64,000 bases of DNA from Blastococcus litoris (GCF_003075095.1 NZ_QCZF01000003.1:62001-126000), one strand, 5' to 3'; positions 34,036-43,180 are shown, numbered from the stretch's first letter. Made by a program: numbers and translations. Notes: a model not told the origin generated them from the sequence alone.

Positions 34036-35730
34036 ATGTCGACCACCGACTCGTCGCCCCCGGCCACCGGCTCCGCCGTCCTCACCGGTACGCCGGTGGT
34101 CCCCGGCGCCGCCGTCGGTCCCGTCGTGCGACCGGCCGGAGCCGTGCAGCTGCCCGATGGGCGGCCGGCGACCGTGCCGGAGGCCGGCCGGGCGGCCGAG
34201 AAGGACCGCTTCGGCGCCGCTGCCGAGCGGGTGGCCGAGCGGCTCACCGCCCGGGCCGCGGCCGCCACCGGCGTCAGCGCCGAGGTCCTCAGCACCACCG
34301 CCGGCATCGCCCGCGACCGGGCACTGCGCACCACCGCCGAGCAGCGGATCGACGAGGGCGTGCCGGCGGCGGTGGCCGCCGTCACGGCGGCCCAGCAGTT
34401 CATGGACATGTTCGCGTCGCTGGGTGGTCTCATGGCCGAGCGCGTGCCGGACGTCCGCGACGTGCGCGACCGCATCGTCGCCGAGCTGACCGGTCAGGGA
34501 GAGCCGGGTGTGCCCGCTCCCGACCAGCCCTCGGTCCTGCTCGCCGACGACCTGGCGCCGGCCGACACCGCCGGGCTCGATCCCTCCCGGATCCTCGCGC
34601 TGGCCACCCGGCTGGGCGGTACGACCAGCCACACGGCGATCATCGCCCGCCAGCTCGGCCTGCCCTGCGTCGTCGGGGTCGGCGGTCTCGACCAGGTCCC
34701 TGCCGGCGCGACCGTCCTCGTCGACGGCGAGCAGGGCACCGTCACCGTCGACCCCGACGCCGACGAGGCGCGGTCCCGGGTCGAGGGCGCCCGCCGGGCC
34801 GCCGAGGCGCTGGCCTCCTACGCGGGCCCCGGGCGCACCCGAGACGGTTCCGTCGTCCAGATCCTGGCCAACGTCCAGGACGGCGCCGGAGCGCGCGCCG
34901 CGGCGATCGCGTACGCGGAGGGAGTCGGGCTCTTCCGCACCGAGCTGGCCTTCCTGGGCCGCGCGCAGGAGCCGTCCGTCGAGGAGCAGGCGGCCGGCTA
35001 CGCCGAGGTGCTGGCGGCGTTCCCGGGGCGGAAGGTCGTCGTCCGGACCCTGGACGCCGGCTCGGACAAGCCGCTGGCCTTCGCCACCCCGCCGGACGAG
35101 GCGAACCCGGCGCTGGGGGTCCGCGGGCTCCGGGTGGCCCGGCGCGATCCCGGCCTGCTCGAGCGACAGCTCGACGCCGTGGCCGAGGCGGCCGCCCGCA
35201 CCGGCTCCACGCCGTGGGTGATGGCGCCGATGGTGGCGACGGTGCCGGAAGCGGCGGGCTTCGCCGCCGCGGTGCGCGCCCGCGGGCTGGTCCCCGGCGT
35301 GATGGTCGAGGTGCCCTCGGCGGCGCTGCACGCCGAGCGGCTGCTCGCCCACGTGGACTTCCTCTCCATCGGGACCAACGACCTCTCCCAGTACGCCCTG
35401 GCCGCCGACCGGCTGTCCGCGGACCTCGCCGAGCTCACCGATCCCTGGCAGCCGGCCCTGCTGGAGCTCGTGGCGATCACCGCGGCGGCGGGCAGGCGCG
35501 CGGGCAAGCCCGTCGGGGTCTGCGGTGAGGCCGCGGCCGATCCGCTGCTCGGCTGCGTGCTCGTCGGGCTGGGCATCACCTCGCTGTCGTGCGCCACCTC
35601 GGCGGTCGCCCGTGTCGGCGCCCGCCTGGCCACCGTGGATCTCGAGGCCTGCGAGCGCGCGGCTGCGGCGGCGCTGGCCACCGACGGACCGCAGGCGGCC
35701 CGAGCGGCGGCCCGGGCACTGCTCGGGTGA
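34036..35730 (+). CDS. ptsI: Phosphoenolpyruvate-protein phosphotransferase (enzyme I)
   Basis: A 564-residue enzyme I that starts the PTS phosphate relay from PEP to HPr. The phospho-accepting His199 is in GGTTSHTAIIARQLGLP. The PEP-binding TIM barrel has GVGLFRTELAFLGR, DFLSIGTNDLSQYALAADR and VGVCGEAA with Cys496. GAGG lies eight bases before the ATG at 34036. It is divergent from fruR and shares the control region, so the whole PTS is probably induced together. A hairpin terminator follows. Confidence 0.97.
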   Translation: MSTTDSSPPATGSAVLTGTPVVPGAAVGPVVRPAGAVQLPDGRPATVPEAGRAAEKDRFGAAAERVAERLTARAAAATGVSAEVLSTTAGIARDRALRTTAEQRIDEGVPAAVAAVTAAQQFMDMFASLGGLMAERVPDVRDVRDRIVAELTGQGEPGVPAPDQPSVLLADDLAPADTAGLDPSRILALATRLGGTTSHTAIIARQLGLPCVVGVGGLDQVPAGATVLVDGEQGTVTVDPDADEARSRVEGARRAAEALASYAGPGRTRDGSVVQILANVQDGAGARAAAIAYAEGVGLFRTELAFLGRAQEPSVEEQAAGYAEVLAAFPGRKVVVRTLDAGSDKPLAFATPPDEANPALGVRGLRVARRDPGLLERQLDAVAEAAARTGSTPWVMAPMVATVPEAAGFAAAVRARGLVPGVMVEVPSAALHAERLLAHVDFLSIGTNDLSQYALAADRLSADLAELTDPWQPALLELVAITAAAGRRAGKPVGVCGEAAADPLLGCVLVGLGITSLSCATSAVARVGARLATVDLEACERAAAAALATDGPQAARAAARALLG

Positions 35731-35733
35731 CCA

Positions 35734-35755
35734 CTCTCACCCCTTTGGGTGAGAG
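35734..35755 (+). terminator. Terminator of ptsI
   Basis: CTCTCACCC at 35734-35742 pairs perfectly with GGGTGAGAG at 35747-35755 around cttt, three bases after the stop codon; a short aactt follows. Confidence 0.7.
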
Positions 35756-35809
35756 AACTTCGGCATGGCTTCAGTTCTGCCTGCGATTCGTCGGAATAGA
35801 GTGGTGTCA

Positions 35810-35833
35810 GCCTGCATTGCTAAGGGTGCAGGC
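35810..35833 (+). other. Stem-loop in the leader of a small gene
   Basis: GCCTGCA at 35810-35816 pairs with TGCAGGC at 35827-35833 around a 10-base loop, 32 bases before the small gene's ATG. It may protect or regulate the short mRNA. Confidence 0.4.
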
Positions 35834-35864
35834 GATCTACTTCGATGAAAGAGGCGACACCACG

Positions 35865-35999
35865 ATGAGCAGCGTCACGACCCGTTGGCAGCAGCGTCGG
35901 CAGGCCGCGCGTACCCGGCGGGCCCTGAACCAGGCTCTCGCCCGTACGAGCAGCCCGGCCATGCGCGACGAGCTCCTCACCCTCGCCAACAGCCGCTGA
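35865..35999 (+). CDS. Conserved small basic protein
   Basis: A 44-residue, Arg-rich, helical protein: TTRWQQRRQAARTRRALNQA and then SPAMRDELLTLANSR. Proteins of this size and style (W-x-x-R-R-x-A-x-R-x-R-R-A) recur in actinobacteria and are often highly expressed; their role is unknown. GAGG lies about ten bases before the ATG. The long leader with a stem-loop and the strong terminator after it suggest an independent, well-expressed unit. Confidence 0.7.
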   Translation: MSSVTTRWQQRRQAARTRRALNQALARTSSPAMRDELLTLANSR

Positions 36000-36037
36000 G
36001 GCAAGTCGGCGCCGCCCGCGTGCGGCGCCACGACGGC

Positions 36038-36070
36038 ACGACCCCGACCTCCCGTGGAGGCCGGGGTCGT
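36038..36070. terminator. Terminator between small basic protein and DUF4396 gene
   Basis: A stem of about 15 pairs with one mismatch (acgaccccg at 36038-36046 with cggggtcgt at 36062-36070, extended by cctcc with ggagg) and a 3-base loop between two convergent genes. Confidence 0.65.
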
Positions 36071-36083
36071 CTGCTGTCCGGGG

Positions 36084-36569
36084 TCAGTGCATCGCGTGGA
36101 CGACGGCGTGGCCCCTGCCCCGGCTCACCAGGGCCCGGTTGATCGGCAGGGTGACCACGAACGCGACGGCCAGCGCGACGGTCAGCGAGCCCCAGAAGAG
36201 CGCGCTGGCGAGGCCGGCCTCCATGGCGCCGGGCACCCCGAGCACCACCGCGTTGTCCACGATCTCCATGACGAGGATGGAGACCGTGTCCGCGGCCAGT
36301 GCGACCCGGACCGCCGCACGGAAGGACAGGCCCGAGCGCAGCACGCCGCGCATCGTCAGCGCGTAGCCGAACACGAACGCGAGGACGACCGCCAGGGCCA
36401 CGGTCGTGACGTCCCCCAGGCCCAGCCAGGTGCCGATCACCATGCCGAGCACCTCGCCGATGGCGCAGCCGGTCAGGCAGTGCAGCGTCGCCTGCCGGGC
36501 GGTCGCCCATGAGACTCGTTGCGGTCTGCTGTCATGCTGTCGCTGTGGGTGTACGGCACCGTGCTGCAT
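36084..36569 (-). CDS. DUF4396 membrane protein, probably metal-responsive
   Basis: A 161-residue membrane protein with four to five helices. After a His-rich N-terminus (MQHGAVHPQRQHD), the DUF4396 core has ATLHCLTGCAIGEVLGMVIG and TVSILVMEIVDNAVVLGVPGA. The family is often found beside copper or other heavy-metal genes, and here a CsoR-type operator lies just upstream. The ATG at 36569 follows GGAGGAGG. The function is not established; metal transport or trafficking is an inference from context. Confidence 0.8.
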   Translation of the reverse strand: MQHGAVHPQRQHDSRPQRVSWATARQATLHCLTGCAIGEVLGMVIGTWLGLGDVTTVALAVVLAFVFGYALTMRGVLRSGLSFRAAVRVALAADTVSILVMEIVDNAVVLGVPGAMEAGLASALFWGSLTVALAVAFVVTLPINRALVSRGRGHAVVHAMH

Positions 36570-36591
36570 GGGAACCTCCTCCGGTCCGGGG

Positions 36592-36606
36592 TACCCCCCT
36601 GGGGTA
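36592..36606. promoter_or_regulatory. CsoR-type operator TACCCC-CCT-GGGGTA
   Basis: A perfect 6-bp dyad of TACCCC and GGGGTA around three bases, 23 bp upstream of the DUF4396 start. G/C-tract palindromes flanked by TA are the recognition sites of the CsoR/RcnR/CstR metal- and persulfide-sensing repressors. No such repressor is encoded in this window. Confidence 0.65.
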
Positions 36607-36830
36607 TGCACAACCTCTCTACTCCGGCCGGACGGGCAGCGCAAGCCCCGCCTGCGCTCCCGTGCCCGCCCTGCCCGTCCCCCCATGGGGTCAGCGTCGT
36701 TCAGGTTCGAGCCGGGACGTGCCGTTCCTCCTCCCGTGCAGCCCGCAGGGATCCCGCCCGTGACCGGCGCCACCGCCGGACGGCGGCAGGCCCCGGCGCC
36801 CGCGGCTGCCCGGCACCGGGACGGTGACCG

Positions 36831-38891
36831 GTGAGCGCCCCCTCCGGTGAGGCACGCGAGACCTCCGGCGCCACCACCGGCGGGCTGCTCCGGTACCTGC
36901 GGGCGACCGCCGGCGAGGACGTCGTCCGCCAGGTCCTGGAGCACTCCGGCCTGCCCTGGACCTACGAGCAGCTCGACGACCAGTCCCTCTGGTGGAGCTA
37001 CGACACCCGCATCCGGCTGTTCACCTCGGCGACGGAGGTCGTCGGTGACCCGGAGCTGATGTACAAGGTGGGTGCCTACGCCCTGCAGTCGGGGCTGGCG
37101 CACTCCATCGTGATCCTCCTGCGTGCCATGGGCACCCCGCGCCAGGTCATCAAGCAGCTGCCGCGTGCCGTCGCGAAGTTCAGCACCACGTCCACGATGC
37201 AGATCGTCGACACGACCGCGACCTCGGCGACCATCCGCTACACCCTGCACCCCGGCTTCCGGCACTCGCGCCTGGACTGCATCTACGCCCAGGGCCTGTT
37301 CAGCGTCGTCCCCGAGGTCTTCGGCCTGCCCCCGGCCCGCATCGAGCACGACGAGTGCGAGTCCGACGGCCACGACGCCTGCGTCTACCGCGTGACCTGG
37401 GACCGCCGCCGTCGGCTGGGCCGCCGCCGCAAGGACGCCGAGGCCGTCAGCCCGGAGCTTTTCGCGCTGCGCGGTCAGCTCCGGATCCTCCAGACCGCAT
37501 CGACCGAGCTGGTCGGCAGCGACGACGTCGACACCGCGCTCCAGCGGATCGTCGCCCGTGCCGCCGAGGCGGTCCTGGCGCCGGCGTACCTGCTCGCCGT
37601 CCGCGCTCCCGGCGGTGGCGAGCCGCTCGTGCACAGCGCCGGGCTGCCCCCCGCGGACGTCCCGGCAATGGCCGACACCCTCCTCGAGGGCGGGGACCTG
37701 GGGCCCGGCGCCGTCGTCGTCGACGTCGCCTCGGCCCGCCGCTCGCACGGCCGGCTGGCGGCGATCTACCCCAGCGGCGACGGAACCATGGGGGACGAGG
37801 GCGCGATGCTGGCCGCCTACGCGGGCCACGCCGCCGCCGCCCTGGACCTGATCATCGCGCTGGAGGACGCCCGGCAGGAGGCCGACCGCGCCGGCGCCCT
37901 GCTCTCCCTGGCCCACGCCCTGGCGGCGACGACCGACGCCGCCGCGGTCACCGACGTGGTGAGCGGGGCCCTGCCGCGCATCGTCGGCTGCACGAGCGCC
38001 GGCATCCTGCTCTGGGACCCGGCGACCGGTTCCCTGCACTCCCAGTCCTCGGTCGGGCTCTCCCACGGCGGGTCGGACGTGCTGCGGACGACGACGCTGC
38101 GCGCCGAGGAGCTGCCCGAGCTGGTCGGCATGCTGACCGACCGCGCCCCTCGCATCATCAGCGCCGAGACCAGCAGCGCCCCGCTGCGCCGGCTGCTCGA
38201 GGGCACCGGCACCGTCGACGTCGTCGCCGTGCCCCTGCTGGCCGGCTCCACGTTCCTGGGTGTCGCCACGGCCGGCTGGCGGCGCGGCGAGGCACCGACC
38301 CAGCTCGACGGCGACGTCCTCGCCCGGCTGCGCGGCGTCGGCGACCAGGCGACCAGCGCCCTGCAGAAGGCGCGGCTCCTGGCGACGGTCCAGCACCAGG
38401 CCACCCACGACGCGCTCACGGGCCTGCCCAACCGGGTGCTCTTCCTCGACCGGCTGCAGGCGCAGCTGCCCGATGCCCGTGCCGGCGCCCACCTCGGCGT
38501 CCTGTTCTGCGACCTCGACGGCTTCAAGCAGGTGAACGACACCCTCGGTCACGCGGCCGGCGACGAGCTCCTGCGCCAGGTGGCCGCACGGCTGCGGGCG
38601 GCCGTCCGCCCCGGTGACACGGTCGGCCGGCTCAGCGGGGACGAGTTCGCGATCGTCCTGCCCGGGCTGGTCGACCCGGCCGACGCGCACGGGCTGGCCG
38701 ATCGGGTCACCGGCTGCTTCGTCGAGTCCTTCCGGCTGGAGGGCACCGACGTCGCGGTCGGGACGAGCGTGGGCGTCGCCGTGCACGGTGGCGACGGCGA
38801 CCGCACCGCCGACCAGCTGCTGCGCGAGGCCGACGCGGCCATGTACCGGCACAAGCAGCGCACCCGGCCCGGGGCGCGCACCGCCCGCTGA
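36831..38891 (+). CDS. Sensor diguanylate cyclase (N-terminal sensor, GAF, GAF, GGDEF)
   Basis: A 686-residue soluble signalling protein expected to make c-di-GMP. Residues 1-185 form an uncharacterised sensor module ending in DECESDGHDACVYRVTW, a style reminiscent of V4R/heme-NO-binding-like domains, but I cannot confirm the family. Two GAF-like regions follow (about 205-345 and 355-510). The cyclase domain (about 520-680) has ATHDALTGLPNRVLFLDRL, DLDGFKQVNDTLGH, and SGDEF at residues 602-606, a common active variant of GGDEF. There is no EAL domain. The GTG at 36831 is chosen for lack of a better start. Confidence 0.85.
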   Translation: MSAPSGEARETSGATTGGLLRYLRATAGEDVVRQVLEHSGLPWTYEQLDDQSLWWSYDTRIRLFTSATEVVGDPELMYKVGAYALQSGLAHSIVILLRAMGTPRQVIKQLPRAVAKFSTTSTMQIVDTTATSATIRYTLHPGFRHSRLDCIYAQGLFSVVPEVFGLPPARIEHDECESDGHDACVYRVTWDRRRRLGRRRKDAEAVSPELFALRGQLRILQTASTELVGSDDVDTALQRIVARAAEAVLAPAYLLAVRAPGGGEPLVHSAGLPPADVPAMADTLLEGGDLGPGAVVVDVASARRSHGRLAAIYPSGDGTMGDEGAMLAAYAGHAAAALDLIIALEDARQEADRAGALLSLAHALAATTDAAAVTDVVSGALPRIVGCTSAGILLWDPATGSLHSQSSVGLSHGGSDVLRTTTLRAEELPELVGMLTDRAPRIISAETSSAPLRRLLEGTGTVDVVAVPLLAGSTFLGVATAGWRRGEAPTQLDGDVLARLRGVGDQATSALQKARLLATVQHQATHDALTGLPNRVLFLDRLQAQLPDARAGAHLGVLFCDLDGFKQVNDTLGHAAGDELLRQVAARLRAAVRPGDTVGRLSGDEFAIVLPGLVDPADAHGLADRVTGCFVESFRLEGTDVAVGTSVGVAVHGGDGDRTADQLLREADAAMYRHKQRTRPGARTAR

Positions 38892-38895
38892 CGGG

Positions 38896-39729
38896 TCAGG
38901 AGCGCAGCCGGGCCCTCAGCGCCGCCTGCTCGTCCGCACCGAAGCCGTGCGCCTCGAGCCAGCCCCGTGCGCCACCGTGCCGCTCGTCGAGCAGCGTCAG
39001 CACGCGGTCCATGGTCTCCGCGCGCGGCGTGTGGACGGCGATGTCGCGGGTGACCATGTCCTCGGCGTAGGTCGGTGAGGCGGCCAGCCGCGCGACCACG
39101 CCCTCGATGACGTCGGCGGTCATGGCGTAGTCGGCCACGATCTCCTCGTGCGGGACCCCCGCCACGGCCAGGGAGAGCGCGCAGACCACTCCGGTCCGGT
39201 CCTTGCCCGCCGCGCAGTGCACGACCGAGGCGCCCGGTCCGGCCTGCGCCAGCGCCCGCAGCGCGGCGACGACGTTGTCGCCCCGCTGGCCCAGGTAGCC
39301 AAGGTAGGAGCGGACCGCGGGCGGCTCGCCCTCGTCGTGCGCGGCCACCTGGCGGGGGAGCAGCGACTCCATCCAGCCGGCCGGCAGGTCCAGCTCGGGG
39401 TCGTCCTCCTCCACCGCGAACACGTCGGTGTGGTGGCCGCGCTCGGGCAGCAGCGTGAAGTGGCGGTGCGAGACCTGGGGGACGTCGCGCAGCGGACCCC
39501 GCCCCTCGAGCAGGATCTCCGCCGTCGTGCGCAGGTCGACCACCTGCCGCAGGTCCAGCTCGCCCACCAGTCGCCGGACGTCGTCCTGGGTGAGGGTCTG
39601 CAGGTTGTCGCTGCGCAGGATCCGGCCGGGCACCGTGCGGCCGCCGTCGCTGGTCGGCAGGCCGCCCAGGTCACGGGTGTTCGCGGTCCCGTCGAGCCGC
39701 ACCCAGCGGCCGGTCTGCGTCGAGGTCAC
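38896..39729 (-). CDS. PtpB-like protein-tyrosine/lipid phosphatase
   Basis: A 277-residue phosphatase of the mycobacterial PtpB/LipA type. The P-loop HCAAGKDRTG is at residues 171-180 with catalytic Cys172 and Arg178; the extra K-D in the loop is typical of this dual-specificity group, which also acts on phosphoinositides. The N-terminal ANTRDLGGLPTSDGG is a family signature. The GTG at 39729 has TACCGT six bases upstream and no ribosome-binding site, a leaderless arrangement. Confidence 0.92.
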   Translation of the reverse strand: MTSTQTGRWVRLDGTANTRDLGGLPTSDGGRTVPGRILRSDNLQTLTQDDVRRLVGELDLRQVVDLRTTAEILLEGRGPLRDVPQVSHRHFTLLPERGHHTDVFAVEEDDPELDLPAGWMESLLPRQVAAHDEGEPPAVRSYLGYLGQRGDNVVAALRALAQAGPGASVVHCAAGKDRTGVVCALSLAVAGVPHEEIVADYAMTADVIEGVVARLAASPTYAEDMVTRDIAVHTPRAETMDRVLTLLDERHGGARGWLEAHGFGADEQAALRARLRS

Positions 39730-39780
39730 CCGACGACGGTACGACGTCCCCGTGACGGGCCGGCGACCGGAGGACGACGG

Positions 39781-40644
39781 TCAGGCGGCCGCCAGGAGCC
39801 GGTCGCAGAGCTCGATCAACCGCGCGCGCAGGACGGCGCCGCGCTCGGCGAACCCGCGCTGGGCGGCGACGTAGGCCGCCTTGCCCTCGGGCGTCTCGAT
39901 CGGCACCGGCTCGTAGCCGTGGGCGCGCAGGTCGTACGGCGACGCCCGCATGTCGAGCTCCCGGATCTCGACCGCCAGCTCGAAGCAGTCGGCCACCAGC
40001 TCGCCCGGCGTCGCCGGGCTCAGCTTGTAGGCCCACTTGTACAGGTCCATGCCGGCGTGCAGGCAGCCCGGCTGCTCCAGCTCCGGCTGGGTCTCGCGGG
40101 TCGGCTGCAGCCGGTTGCGGCCGACGGCGGCCGGCGTGAAGAAGCGGAAGGCGTCGAAGTGGCTGCAGCGGACCGGGTGCGCCTCGACGACGGCGTCGGT
40201 GCCCGCCTGGCCGAGGCGGAGGGGGACCGGGTGCCGGGTACCGGTGTCGCGGTAGACCATCGCCCACTCGTGCAGGCCGAAGCAGCCGCTGAAGGCGGGG
40301 CGGGACGCGGTCGCCGCGAGCAGCCGGCGCACGAACCGGACGGTGTCCCCGCGCTCGGCCACGAAGGCGGCGACGTCCAGCCGCACCGTCCCGCCGTCGG
40401 TCGCGTACCAGCGCCACGCCGCGTGCGGGGCGGGAAGGGCCAGGGCGGCGTCCGGCCCGGGGTGCCAGCGGCGCAACCGGCCGGGCGTCTCGGAGTAGTA
40501 GGTGAAGAGGAAATCGAGGACCGGGTGGGCCTCGCCGCGGCGGCGGCGCTCCCGGTGCGGCCCGGCCCACCTGTCGATCCGCGCCTCGTGCTCGGCCGTC
40601 CGTGCCAGCCGCTCCTCGCGCGGCAGCACGGTCGCGGGCGGCAC
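39781..40644 (-). CDS. Protein named '3-methyladenine DNA glycosylase' in actinobacteria
   Basis: A 287-residue protein of a family that databases often call 3-methyladenine DNA glycosylase, although I see no helix-hairpin-helix or classic glycosylase motif. Conserved-looking segments are HPVLDFLFTYYSETPGRLRR, CFGLHEWAMVYR, HFDAFRFFTPAA and HAGMDLYKWAYKLSP. Its real biochemical role should be considered open. The GTG at 40644 has TAGGCT six bases upstream, a leaderless arrangement. Confidence 0.75.
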   Translation of the reverse strand: MPPATVLPREERLARTAEHEARIDRWAGPHRERRRRGEAHPVLDFLFTYYSETPGRLRRWHPGPDAALALPAPHAAWRWYATDGGTVRLDVAAFVAERGDTVRFVRRLLAATASRPAFSGCFGLHEWAMVYRDTGTRHPVPLRLGQAGTDAVVEAHPVRCSHFDAFRFFTPAAVGRNRLQPTRETQPELEQPGCLHAGMDLYKWAYKLSPATPGELVADCFELAVEIRELDMRASPYDLRAHGYEPVPIETPEGKAAYVAAQRGFAERGAVLRARLIELCDRLLAAA

Positions 40645-40717
40645 CGGTGCAGCCTATGCGGCCGCGTGCAGGGCACCGCCCCGACCGCGCGAGGGGTGGG
40701 GAGGACGGGGCCCTTCC

Positions 40718-40885
40718 TCAGTCCGGCTGGTTGCCGGGGCGGACCACGCCGTCGTCGGACTGCGCGTCGTCGTCGGTGGTGAGGGTCGCGTCCGCCTCGG
40801 GGGCGTCGCCGCCCTGGTCGTCGGCCACCGGGCCGTCCGTCGTGTCCGCGGACTCGCCGTAGCCGGTGGGGTCGGACTGGCTCAT
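40718..40885 (-). CDS. Tiny acidic disordered protein A
   Basis: A 55-residue protein rich in Asp, Gly, Ser and Thr with no hydrophobic core (e.g. TTDGPVADDQGGDAPEAD, TTDDDAQSDDG). Its ATG overlaps the stop of the acidic gene before it, so the two are co-transcribed. GGGAG precedes the start. Strong GC bias at third positions supports a real gene; the role is unknown. Confidence 0.6.
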   Translation of the reverse strand: MSQSDPTGYGESADTTDGPVADDQGGDAPEADATLTTDDDAQSDDGVVRPGNQPD

Positions 40886-41142
40886 GCGCTGCTCCCGCCT
40901 GATCGCTGGGTCGGTTCGGAGACCTCGCCGGACGCGCCCCCGCCGGCCGCACGCGCGACGTCGCCGTCCGCGCGGGCGGGGAGGTCGTCGCCGTGGGAGG
41001 CGTCCCGCTCGATCGCCTCGTCGGCGGTGAGGGGGACGTCGTCGAAGCTGGAACCCGAGGTTCCCGACGAGCTGTTGTCGCCGGTGCCCGACGCCGTGGG
41101 GACGTCCTGCTGGATCCGGTCGCTGCCCGGTGGATCGGTCAT
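40882..41142 (-). CDS. Tiny acidic disordered protein B
   Basis: An 86-residue hydrophilic, Gly/Ser/Asp-rich protein (TASGTGDNSSSGTSGSSFDD, PLTADEAIERDASHGDD). No family recognised. The leader and start tcggtcatggcggtc (complement strand) are the same as those of the acidic gene at 49645. GGAGA precedes the ATG. It could be a hydrophilin-like stress protein, but that is only a guess from composition. Confidence 0.6.
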   Translation of the reverse strand: MTDPPGSDRIQQDVPTASGTGDNSSSGTSGSSFDDVPLTADEAIERDASHGDDLPARADGDVARAAGGGASGEVSEPTQRSGGSSA

Positions 41143-41205
41143 GGCGGTCTCCTGTCCGGTCGTGGTTCCCGGACCCCATGCCCGCTGCCCGCGGCCGGAA
41201 ACGAC

Positions 41206-41242
41206 GGACGGCCGCCGTCCCGCGTGGGGTCGGCGGCCGTCC
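41206..41242 (-). terminator. Terminator of the acyl-CoA dehydrogenase gene
   Basis: GGACGGCCGCCG at 41206-41217 pairs perfectly with CGGCGGCCGTCC at 41231-41242. On the minus strand it lies 15 bases after the stop codon of the gene and is followed by tcgtttcc. Confidence 0.75.
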
Positions 41243-41257
41243 GGTCGGTCCCGAGGC

Positions 41258-43102
41258 CTAGAAGGCGGCCTCGTCGACCTCCATGAGCGCGTTGTCGGTG
41301 TTCTCGACGATGGTCCGGTCCGAGGTCAGGCGCGGCAGCACCTGCGAGGTGAAGAAGCGGGTGGCGGCCAGCTTGCCCTCGTAGAAGAACCGGTCCTTCT
41401 CGCCGACCTCGCCCGACAGCGCCGCGAGCGCCACCTCGGACTGGCGGACCAGCAGCCAGGCGGTGACGAGGTCGCCGACGGCCAGCAGCAGCCGGGAGGT
41501 GTTCTGGCCGACCTTGTACAGGCTCGACATGTCCTCCTGCGCGGCGGTCAGCTGGCCGAACATCGCGGTGAGCATGCCCTGGACGTCCTGGAGGGCGGTC
41601 GCCAGCAGCGCCCGCTCCTCCTTGAGCCGGCCGTTGCCGACCTCCGCGTCGATCGTGGCCTGGATCTGCGAGGCCAGCCAGGTCAGCGCGACGCCGCCGT
41701 CCTTGACGATCTTCCGGAAGAAGAAGTCCTGGCCCTGGATCGCCGTCGTGCCCTCGTAGAGGGTGTCGATCTTGGAGTCCCGGATGTACTGCTCGATCGG
41801 GTAGTCCTGCAGGAAGCCCGAGCCGCCGAGCGTCTGCAGCGACTCGGCGGTGAGCAGCTGGGTGGCGCGCTCGGAGCCGAAGCCCTTCACGATCGGCAGC
41901 AGCAGGTCGTTGACCTTGGCGGCCAGCACGGCCTGCTCGCTGTCCGCGGTGCCCGCGGCCTCGGCCTCGGTGACCTGGTCGCGGAAGCTCGCCGCGTACA
42001 GGTACAGCGCGCGCATGCCCTCGGCGTAGGACTTCTGCAGCATCAGCGAGCGGCGGACGTCGGGGTGGTGGGTGATCGTGACCCGCGGGGCGTCCTTCGA
42101 CGTCGCGGTCAGGTCGGCGCCCTGGACGCGGCTCTTCGCGTAGTCGAGCGCGACCTGGTAGCCGGCCGACAGCGTGGCGATCGCCTTCGTGCCGACGAAC
42201 ATGCGGGCGTACTCGATGATCTTGAACATCTGGGCGATGCCGTCGTGCACCTCGCCGACCAGCCAGCCCTGCGCGGGCACGGGGCCGTCGCCGAACGTGA
42301 CCTCGCAGGTCGTGGAGACCTTGAGGCCCATCTTCTTCTCGACGTTGGTGACGTAGGCGCCGTTGCGCTCGCCCAGCTCACCGGTCTCGAGGTCGACGTG
42401 GAACTTGGGGACGAGGAACAGCGACAGCCCCTTGGTGCCGGCCTTCGCGCCCTCCGGGCGGGCGAGGACCAGGTGGATGATGTTGTCGCTCAGGTCGTGC
42501 TCGGCGGAGGTGATGAACCGCTTCACGCCGGTGATGTGCCACGAGCCGTCGGCCTGCTGGACCGCCTTGGTGCGGCCGGCGCCCACGTCCGAGCCCGCGT
42601 CGGGCTCGGTGAGCACCATCGTGGCGCCCCAGCCCTTGTCGATCATGTGGTGGGCGAGCTTCTTCTGGTCCTCGGTGCCCAGGTCGTACAGGGTCTGCGC
42701 GAACGCGGGGCCCGAGCCGTACATGAAGACGGCGGGGTTGGCGCCGAGCACCATCTCGAAGGCCGCCCAGGTCAGCGCGGCGGGAGCGCCGAAGCCACCC
42801 ATCTCCGGCGACAGGTCCAGCCGGTACCACTCGCCGGCGTTGAGCGCCTCGACGGACTTCTTGAACGACTCGGGGAGCGTCACCGAGTGCGTGCTCGGAT
42901 CGAACACCGGCGGGTTCCGGTCGGCGTCGGTGAAGGACGCCGCGATCGGGCCCTCCGACAACTTGCGGATCTCGGCCAGCACACCGCGCGCGGTCTCGGC
43001 GTCCATCTGCTCGAACGGCCCGGTGCCGAACCGGTCCTTGGTGTCCAGGAACTCGAAGAGGTTGAACTCGAGGTCCCGCAGGTTGGCGGTGTAGTGCGTC
43101 AT
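41258..43102 (-). CDS. Acyl-CoA dehydrogenase with long C-terminal domain (FadE5-like)
   Basis: A 614-residue FAD enzyme of fatty acid beta-oxidation, longer than the usual 380 because of a C-terminal domain, as in FadE5 and ACAD9/VLCAD-type proteins. Signatures are [31 protein letters not shown] and [21 protein letters not shown] with the flavin-contacting region, then [20 protein letters not shown]. The paired dyads upstream are its likely operator. No other beta-oxidation genes adjoin it. Confidence 0.94.
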   Translation of the reverse strand: MTHYTANLRDLEFNLFEFLDTKDRFGTGPFEQMDAETARGVLAEIRKLSEGPIAASFTDADRNPPVFDPSTHSVTLPESFKKSVEALNAGEWYRLDLSPEMGGFGAPAALTWAAFEMVLGANPAVFMYGSGPAFAQTLYDLGTEDQKKLAHHMIDKGWGATMVLTEPDAGSDVGAGRTKAVQQADGSWHITGVKRFITSAEHDLSDNIIHLVLARPEGAKAGTKGLSLFLVPKFHVDLETGELGERNGAYVTNVEKKMGLKVSTTCEVTFGDGPVPAQGWLVGEVHDGIAQMFKIIEYARMFVGTKAIATLSAGYQVALDYAKSRVQGADLTATSKDAPRVTITHHPDVRRSLMLQKSYAEGMRALYLYAASFRDQVTEAEAAGTADSEQAVLAAKVNDLLLPIVKGFGSERATQLLTAESLQTLGGSGFLQDYPIEQYIRDSKIDTLYEGTTAIQGQDFFFRKIVKDGGVALTWLASQIQATIDAEVGNGRLKEERALLATALQDVQGMLTAMFGQLTAAQEDMSSLYKVGQNTSRLLLAVGDLVTAWLLVRQSEVALAALSGEVGEKDRFFYEGKLAATRFFTSQVLPRLTSDRTIVENTDNALMEVDEAAF

Positions 43103-43145
43103 CGAACTGGGCTCCCGTGCTCCGTGCCGGTGGGCGGCGAGGTCC

Positions 43146-43180
43146 TACTCGCCAGTAACAAACGCTATTACTCACCGGTA
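43146..43180. promoter_or_regulatory. Two copies of TACTCRCCRGTA upstream of acyl-CoA dehydrogenase
   Basis: TACTCGCCAGTA at 43146-43157 and TACTCACCGGTA at 43169-43180, 23 bp apart. Each is itself a near-palindrome (TACT/AGTA-like arms) and they differ at only two positions. They lie 44-78 bp before the gene start, in an AT-rich patch. This is the architecture of a TetR-type fatty-acid repressor site. Confidence 0.65.
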
